9,959 nt of DNA from an uncultured Oscillospiraceae bacterium (GTDB taxonomy: Bacteria; Bacillota; Clostridia; Oscillospirales; Oscillospiraceae). Positions 6,291 to 9,959 of the stretch are shown in pieces (the first letter of the stretch is position 1; each line of letters opens with the position of its first letter). The position numbers were made by a program, and so were the translations under genes. The stretch spans positions 1-9,959 of the forward strand of contig CANQZF010000044.1 of NCBI GenBank assembly GCA_947628265.1. Reading direction: 5' to 3'. The notes under the pieces were generated by a model, which searched no databases, was not told the origin of the DNA, and saw nothing but the letters and a program-made list of their open reading frames with translations.

Positions 6291-6650
6291 TCACTTATCG
6301 CTGTCCGCGATCTGGGACGCTAGCTTAATGATGTCCCCGGCGAATTTGTCCTTTCTTCTTTGAAGGATCCGCTTGTAGAGCGGGTAATTCACCGCCGTGC
6401 CCACAAATCCCAGGACCCCGACGGCGATGCCGACCGCCGTCGTCGCGGCGCTCCCCGCCCCGATGACGCCCATGGAGAGGCACATGCCCGTTCCCGCCAC
6501 CAGCGCGCTTACGATCCCGAAGGCGTAGGCAAAGATGAGGGCGGGCAGCTTCGCCGCCCGGTCCAGCTTTTTGAGGGCCACCACCTTCGACTCGCTCTTC
6601 TTGGAGTACTCGTTTACGATGGCCTCGGCGTAAATTTTGTCTGTGTTCAT
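6291..6650 (-). CDS. Small two-helix membrane protein, conserved hypothetical
   Basis: A 119-residue protein. A charged cytoplasmic N-terminus (NTDKIYAEAIVNEYSKKSES) leads to two hydrophobic hairpin helices at about residues 35-62 and 66-88, then a basic segment (YPLYKRILQRRKDKFAGD) and an amphipathic end. I recall close relatives in Clostridia being labelled 'dihydropteridine reductase', but nothing here resembles a reductase: there is no nucleotide-binding motif, and that name looks like propagated misannotation. ATG at 6650 follows GGAGGT, and an extended -10 promoter lies about 33 bp upstream. It is the first gene of the cluster with the TetR regulator and the six-helix membrane protein. 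Confidence 0.85.
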   Translation of the reverse strand: MNTDKIYAEAIVNEYSKKSESKVVALKKLDRAAKLPALIFAYAFGIVSALVAGTGMCLSMGVIGAGSAATTAVGIAVGVLGFVGTAVNYPLYKRILQRRKDKFAGDIIKLASQIADSDK

Positions 6651-6682
6651 GGTTTTATACCTCCGTTTGAATTTGTACCTTG

Positions 6683-6691
6683 AGTATAACA
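6683..6691 (-). promoter_or_regulatory. Extended -10 promoter of the small-membrane-protein/TetR operon
   Basis: On the minus strand TGTTATACT, an extended -10 of the TGnTATAAT type. The -35 at 17-bp spacing is TTCGGC, which is poor, as is common when an extended -10 is present. The expected start is near 6676, 26 bases before the ATG. Confidence 0.6.
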
Positions 6692-6762
6692 GCGGAGCGT
6701 AAAAAGCCGAACGACACGAAAGGACAAATATGTCTATTTCCTGATCTTCAAGGGCGCAATTT

Positions 6763-9228
6763 TTATTCCATCTTCAAAAGCGCGGCCTTCAGCACGTTCC
6801 GGGCCGATCTTTGAAGCTCGGCGCGTGTGAGGCCCTCCGGGGCGCCAAGGGTCTTTAAGTGCGCGGCGTCGAATTTGTACTCCCGCTCCGTCTGGCTGAG
6901 GCCCCCGGGCATCAGCACGTCCACCTGGGCCCGGGTGCGGTAGGCGTTGTCCTCCAGGTCCGGGAACTCCGGGCTTCTGGCGCGACGCATCCACCAGTCC
7001 GTGATGACGTTGCCCTCATACCCCCACTCCCCGCGCAGGACCGTGGTGACCAGATCGTAATTATAGTGGCTCCAGACGCCGTTTATCTTGTTGTAGCTGG
7101 TCATGAGGTTCCGGGGGCGGCCCTCCTTGACGCAGTACTCAAAGTTTTTGAGGTAAATTTCCCGCAGGGCCCGGACGGAGACACGGCTGTCGTTCTGGTT
7201 GCGGTTAAATTCCTGGTTGTTACAGGCGAAGTGCTTGGGACAGGCGGAGGCCCCGGCGGACTGGATGCCCCGCACAGCGGCGGCGGCGGTGCGGCCCGAG
7301 AGCATGGGGTCCTCGGAGTAATATTCGAAGTTCCTGCCGCAAAGGGGGTCCCGGTGGATGTTCACCCCGGGAGAGAGCATCACGTCGATGGCGAAGTGGC
7401 GGAGCTCCTGCCCGATCTTGGAAAAGACCCGCTCCACAAGCTCCGGGTCCCAGGAGCACGCGATGGCCGTGCCGCAGGGCAGGAGCGTGGTATATTTGGC
7501 GATTCGAAGGCCGGCGGGGCCGTCGGCGGTGATGACCGGCGGGATGCCCATATCCCGCAAAGACTGGGTGATTCCCCCGAAGGCCCCGGCGTTCCCGGCG
7601 GTGCCGAGGGCCGAGCCCATGGCCCCCTCTCCCCGGGTGAGGTCCGCGAGCTCGGCGTCCGAAAGCTGGGCGATAAACGCGTCCAGCGTACTTTTCCCCG
7701 CCTTCACGTCCGAAAGCCGGATCCCCACATCCCCCGTGGGCGGAATCTCCTCCGGGAGATTTTGAAGGATGCGCTCCTTGAGGTCCCGGGTCCCCACGGC
7801 GATCTTTGCCGCCGGGAGCTCCGGGCCGGAGCGGCTGACGGAAATTTTATAGGAGCCGGAGGGGTAGAGGGCCTTAAAGGCGCTCCCCCGCTCCGGCGAG
7901 CAGACCTCGTGGCAGCGCTCCACGACCCTCGTCTCCGGGAGGGCATAGGAATAGACCTCCCTGTCCGCCGTGGCGTCCGTCCCCAGATAGAAGCGGTACT
8001 CCCCCGCCTCCAGGACGAAGCAGTCCCTATTCCCCGTGACCCCGGCGTCGTCGTAGGAGGCAAAATCGCTCTCCCGGACGGTAATGTGGACGGTCTCGGC
8101 CTCCCCCGGCCCCAAAAGCCGGGTCTTTTGAAAGCCCGCCAGGGACCTTTTGGCCTTGCCCAGCCTCCCCTGGGGGGCGGAGACGTAGAGCTGCGCCACC
8201 TCTTTTCCGGGGACAGGGCCGGTATTTTTGACCTTCACCGAAAAGAGGAAGGTCCCCTCCCCCTCCGCGACCCCGGTGGGGGTCAGCTCAAAGGTTGTGT
8301 AGCTAAGGCCAAAGCCGAAAGGCCAGAGCACCCGCTCCGGGGCAAAGGTGGAAAAGTACCGGTACCCCACGTAGATGTCCTCGGCGTAGTTATTAAAATC
8401 CTTCCCCCCGAAATTGGCGGAGGAGGGGTAGTCCTCGTAGCTGCGGGCAATGGTGTCGGAGAGCTTCCCCGAGGGGGAGACGCGCCCGGAGAGCACGTCC
8501 GCCACGGCGTTACCGTTCTCCTGCCCCAGCTGCCAGGCGTAGAGCACGGCGCCGATGGGGTAGTCCTCCGTGAAGGACATGTCGATAATATTGCCGCAGT
8601 CCATCAAAAGCGCCACCCGGTCAAAGGCCGCCGTGACCTTTTGGAGCATATCCCGCTCCGCCGCCGTCAGGTAGTAGCTGCCCTCCTCAAGGCGGTTCTC
8701 CCGGTCCTCCCCGGCGGCGCGGCCAAGGATGACGAGGGCCATATCCCCTCTGGTGCGAGCGTCCCGGACAACCTCCTCCGTCAGCGGCATCTCCGGGTGG
8801 GAGTAGGGCCAGTGGCCCCAGTAGCCGTGCTCCGCCTCGTTCTCCGGCCTCTCGCGCCACTCGTCGTAGAGGGCCCGGAGCTTCGGGTCAAAGGCAATCC
8901 CCGCGTTCGTGAGCCCCGCGAAGAGGTCCACGCAGTAGGGCGGGTGGACGTCGCCGCCGGAGCCGTAGCCCACGTAAAACCAGTCGTGCTGGACCCGTCC
9001 GAAGACGCAGACGGTCTCCCCCGGCCTTACGGGCAGGGTGTTATTTTCGTTTTTCAGAAGGACGATGCCCTCCCCCGCCAGCTCCCGGACGGCCTCGGGC
9101 ATACCGGGGGTGACGTAGCGCTCGCCCTCGGCGGTGTTCTCCTCCTGGGCAAGGCCGGTACCCATGTAGTTGTTCACCGCCTGGGCGATTTTTTTCTCCA
9201 CTTTTTTCCTCAAGGCGCTCTTGCTCAT
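6763..9228 (-). CDS. GH3 beta-glucosidase with permuted domain order
   Basis: An 821-residue intracellular glycoside hydrolase family 3 enzyme, likely releasing glucose (or xylose) from the non-reducing end of beta-linked oligosaccharides. Domain order is reversed relative to canonical GH3. First comes the alpha/beta-sandwich domain (about 43-265), with GED(R)EN at 173-178 as the likely acid/base region. Next are YVGYRYF and PFGFGLSYTTF near 290-312, a fibronectin-III-like domain (about 320-420), a linker, then the TIM-barrel domain (about 505-810). In the barrel, DGPAGLR (569-575), KHFACNNQE (665-673) and ITDWW with nucleophile Asp744 are intact. This permutation is known from Ruminococcus albus and Butyrivibrio beta-glucosidases. 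No signal peptide; the N-terminus is a basic coil. ATG at 9228 follows GGAGGAG, which overlaps the region just after the GNAT stop 13 bp upstream. No transporter is adjacent, and no clear terminator follows. Confidence 0.95.
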   Translation of the reverse strand: MSKSALRKKVEKKIAQAVNNYMGTGLAQEENTAEGERYVTPGMPEAVRELAGEGIVLLKNENNTLPVRPGETVCVFGRVQHDWFYVGYGSGGDVHPPYCVDLFAGLTNAGIAFDPKLRALYDEWRERPENEAEHGYWGHWPYSHPEMPLTEEVVRDARTRGDMALVILGRAAGEDRENRLEEGSYYLTAAERDMLQKVTAAFDRVALLMDCGNIIDMSFTEDYPIGAVLYAWQLGQENGNAVADVLSGRVSPSGKLSDTIARSYEDYPSSANFGGKDFNNYAEDIYVGYRYFSTFAPERVLWPFGFGLSYTTFELTPTGVAEGEGTFLFSVKVKNTGPVPGKEVAQLYVSAPQGRLGKAKRSLAGFQKTRLLGPGEAETVHITVRESDFASYDDAGVTGNRDCFVLEAGEYRFYLGTDATADREVYSYALPETRVVERCHEVCSPERGSAFKALYPSGSYKISVSRSGPELPAAKIAVGTRDLKERILQNLPEEIPPTGDVGIRLSDVKAGKSTLDAFIAQLSDAELADLTRGEGAMGSALGTAGNAGAFGGITQSLRDMGIPPVITADGPAGLRIAKYTTLLPCGTAIACSWDPELVERVFSKIGQELRHFAIDVMLSPGVNIHRDPLCGRNFEYYSEDPMLSGRTAAAAVRGIQSAGASACPKHFACNNQEFNRNQNDSRVSVRALREIYLKNFEYCVKEGRPRNLMTSYNKINGVWSHYNYDLVTTVLRGEWGYEGNVITDWWMRRARSPEFPDLEDNAYRTRAQVDVLMPGGLSQTEREYKFDAAHLKTLGAPEGLTRAELQRSARNVLKAALLKME

Positions 9229-9241
9229 ATCCCGCTCCTCC

Positions 9242-9748
9242 TTAAAGGTTCTTCTCGTATGCCACGCGCTCCGCGCCGCTCAAAAGATAGATGACGCCGC
9301 GAAGGGCATAGCCGTTCTTCTCCAATGTGTGGCGCATCACCGTGTTCCCCCGGTGGGTGTCGCACCGGAGGCTGGTGACGCCCGCGCACCTTGAAAGCTG
9401 GGCGCAATAGTCGAAGAGTGCCCCGGCCACGTTTTTGCCCCTGGCCTCCGGCGACACGGCGATGCGGTGGAGGATGCCGTAGGTCTCGCTCTCCGTCCGC
9501 CATTTTCCGTCGTAAATCACGTCGTAGGTGGGCTCGTGCCCCACGTAGACCGCCGCCGTGGCGACGACAACGCCGTTTTCCTCCACCACCCGGCTGACGC
9601 CGTCCTCCATATCCCGCCGTATGTCCCGCTCCTCCGGGTACCCGTCCTGCCACTGGTCGATTCCCAGGGCCCGAAGCGATGCCCGGGCGTCGTCATAGAT
9701 CCGCAGGACCTGCGGCAGGTCCCGCTCCCGGGTATTTCGTATCTCCAT
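9242..9748 (-). CDS. GNAT-family N-acetyltransferase
   Basis: A 168-residue acetyl-CoA-dependent acyltransferase of unknown substrate. The N-terminus MEIRNTRERDLPQVLRIYDD and LGIDQWQDGYP match a common Clostridia GNAT group. The central strands (VVVATAAVYVG) are followed by the acetyl-CoA site LHRIAVSPEARGKNVAGALF, with the R/Q-x-x-G-x-G/A loop as ARGKN (102-106), a slight variant. C-terminal CDTHRGNTVMRHTLEKNGY is the typical closing motif. The frame is open to 9763, but ATG at 9748 is preferred because GGGGGTGA lies 5 nt upstream. It is the first gene of a two-gene operon with the GH3 enzyme (12 bp between them); a functional link is not obvious. Confidence 0.9.
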   Translation of the reverse strand: MEIRNTRERDLPQVLRIYDDARASLRALGIDQWQDGYPEERDIRRDMEDGVSRVVEENGVVVATAAVYVGHEPTYDVIYDGKWRTESETYGILHRIAVSPEARGKNVAGALFDYCAQLSRCAGVTSLRCDTHRGNTVMRHTLEKNGYALRGVIYLLSGAERVAYEKNL

Positions 9749-9777
9749 CGGCGTCACCCCCAATCATATTAAATTTT

Positions 9778-9806
9778 ATTATACACTCCCCCTCCCTTTG
9801 ACGCAA
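9778..9806 (-). promoter_or_regulatory. Sigma-A promoter of the GNAT-GH3 operon
   Basis: On the minus strand TTGCGT (9806-9801), a 17-bp spacer and a consensus TATAAT (9783-9778), with start near 9771 and the GNAT ATG at 9748. The -35 is weak (TTG only) and lies within one arm of a long palindrome, suggesting that a bound protein or DNA structure could control it. Confidence 0.7.
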
Positions 9807-9827
9807 GGCCTTTGCGCCAAAGGGAGG
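9791..9827. repeat. Long intergenic palindrome overlapping the GNAT-GH3 promoter
   Basis: Arms CCTCCCTTTGACGCAA (9791-9806) and TTGCGCCAAAGGGAGG (9812-9827) pair over 16 bp with one mismatch, which is a G-U pair in minus-strand RNA; the loop is GGCCT. On the plus strand ATTTTT follows at 9831-9836, but no plus-strand gene lies upstream to need a terminator. It could be a dispersed repeat unit, an operator, or a relic terminator. Confidence 0.7.
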
Positions 9828-9959
9828 ACCATTTTTCGCCAATTACCCCCCCCCGCCGGGAGAGGGTATGCGGTTTTGATGCAAAAAATTGTGGAAAATG
9901 ATGCGCGTTCGCGGCTGGTTGTATGCTCCGGGGCTGTATAGTGGGGACGAAAACAAAAA
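9828..9959. other. Gene-free right edge
   Basis: No open reading frame with a ribosome binding site is visible. The stretch contains a run of nine C (9846-9854) and, on the plus strand, TATAGT at 9937-9942, a possible -10 for a gene beyond the window, but no good -35 at 16-18 bp upstream. Confidence 0.5.

Noticed and set aside
6721..6742. Overlapping short inverted repeats (GACA/TGTC and AAATA/TATTT) upstream of the small membrane-protein gene, considered as a TetR operator
   Set aside because: The stems are only 4-5 bp, and the site lies far upstream of the extended -10, so the evidence is too weak.
800..6880. GAATTTGTAC occurs at 800-809, 6669-6678 and 6871-6880, considered as a shared operator
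   Set aside because: One copy lies inside the GH3 coding sequence and the others differ in position relative to their promoters, so this is probably coincidence.
6859..9294. 811-codon plus-strand open frame opposite the GH3 gene
   Set aside because: It is a GC-rich antisense shadow. The minus-strand frame carries intact GH3 motifs and a strong ribosome binding site.

Overview
The window looks like a chromosomal segment of a GC-rich Clostridia (Firmicutes), plausibly Oscillospiraceae or a relative. The basis is strong AGGAGG-type ribosome binding sites, sigma-A type promoters in AT-rich intergenic strips, a class III (Firmicutes-type) fructose-1,6-bisphosphatase, a YtrA-type GntR regulator paired with an ABC ATPase, and a GH3 beta-glucosidase with the permuted domain order known from Ruminococcus and Butyrivibrio. 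The assignment rests on gene content only; no rRNA or tRNA gene is present.

Layout. (1) 1-768, minus strand: a small GntR/YtrA-type repressor gene overlaps by 4 bp (ATGA) an ABC-transporter ATPase gene that runs off the left edge. Their promoter is very clear, and repeated TAACTGT boxes overlap its -10 and start region, so the operon is probably autorepressed. (2) 798-4116, plus strand: a divergent sigma-A promoter drives fbp (gluconeogenic fructose-1,6-bisphosphatase), followed after 19 bp by a UPF0597/CyuA-type Fe-S L-cysteine desulfidase gene. (3) 4123-4958: an approximately 0.84-kb insertion bounded by 27-bp imperfect terminal inverted repeats. It carries no transposase, only one gene of unknown function plus a terminator, and its base composition is less GC-rich than the flanks. 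It sits between the desulfidase stop codon and a bidirectional terminator hairpin that the convergent neighbour gene would once have shared. (4) 4999-6650, minus strand: a three-gene cluster of a small two-helix membrane protein, a TetR regulator, and a six-helix membrane protein whose start overlaps the TetR gene. (5) 6763-9806, minus strand: a GNAT acetyltransferase and a permuted GH3 beta-glucosidase in one operon, with a clear promoter whose -35 lies inside a long palindrome. (6) 9828-9959: a gene-free right edge.

Function. Most of the window is ordinary housekeeping and accessory metabolism: sugar phosphate and amino-acid turnover, intracellular beta-glucoside cleavage, and two local regulator/membrane-protein modules. 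The item that stands out is the transposase-less cassette at 4123-4958. It resembles a mobile insertion cassette, meaning IS-like ends around a passenger gene that a transposase would move in trans. I see no CRISPR array, toxin-antitoxin pair, phage gene or recognisable defence system.
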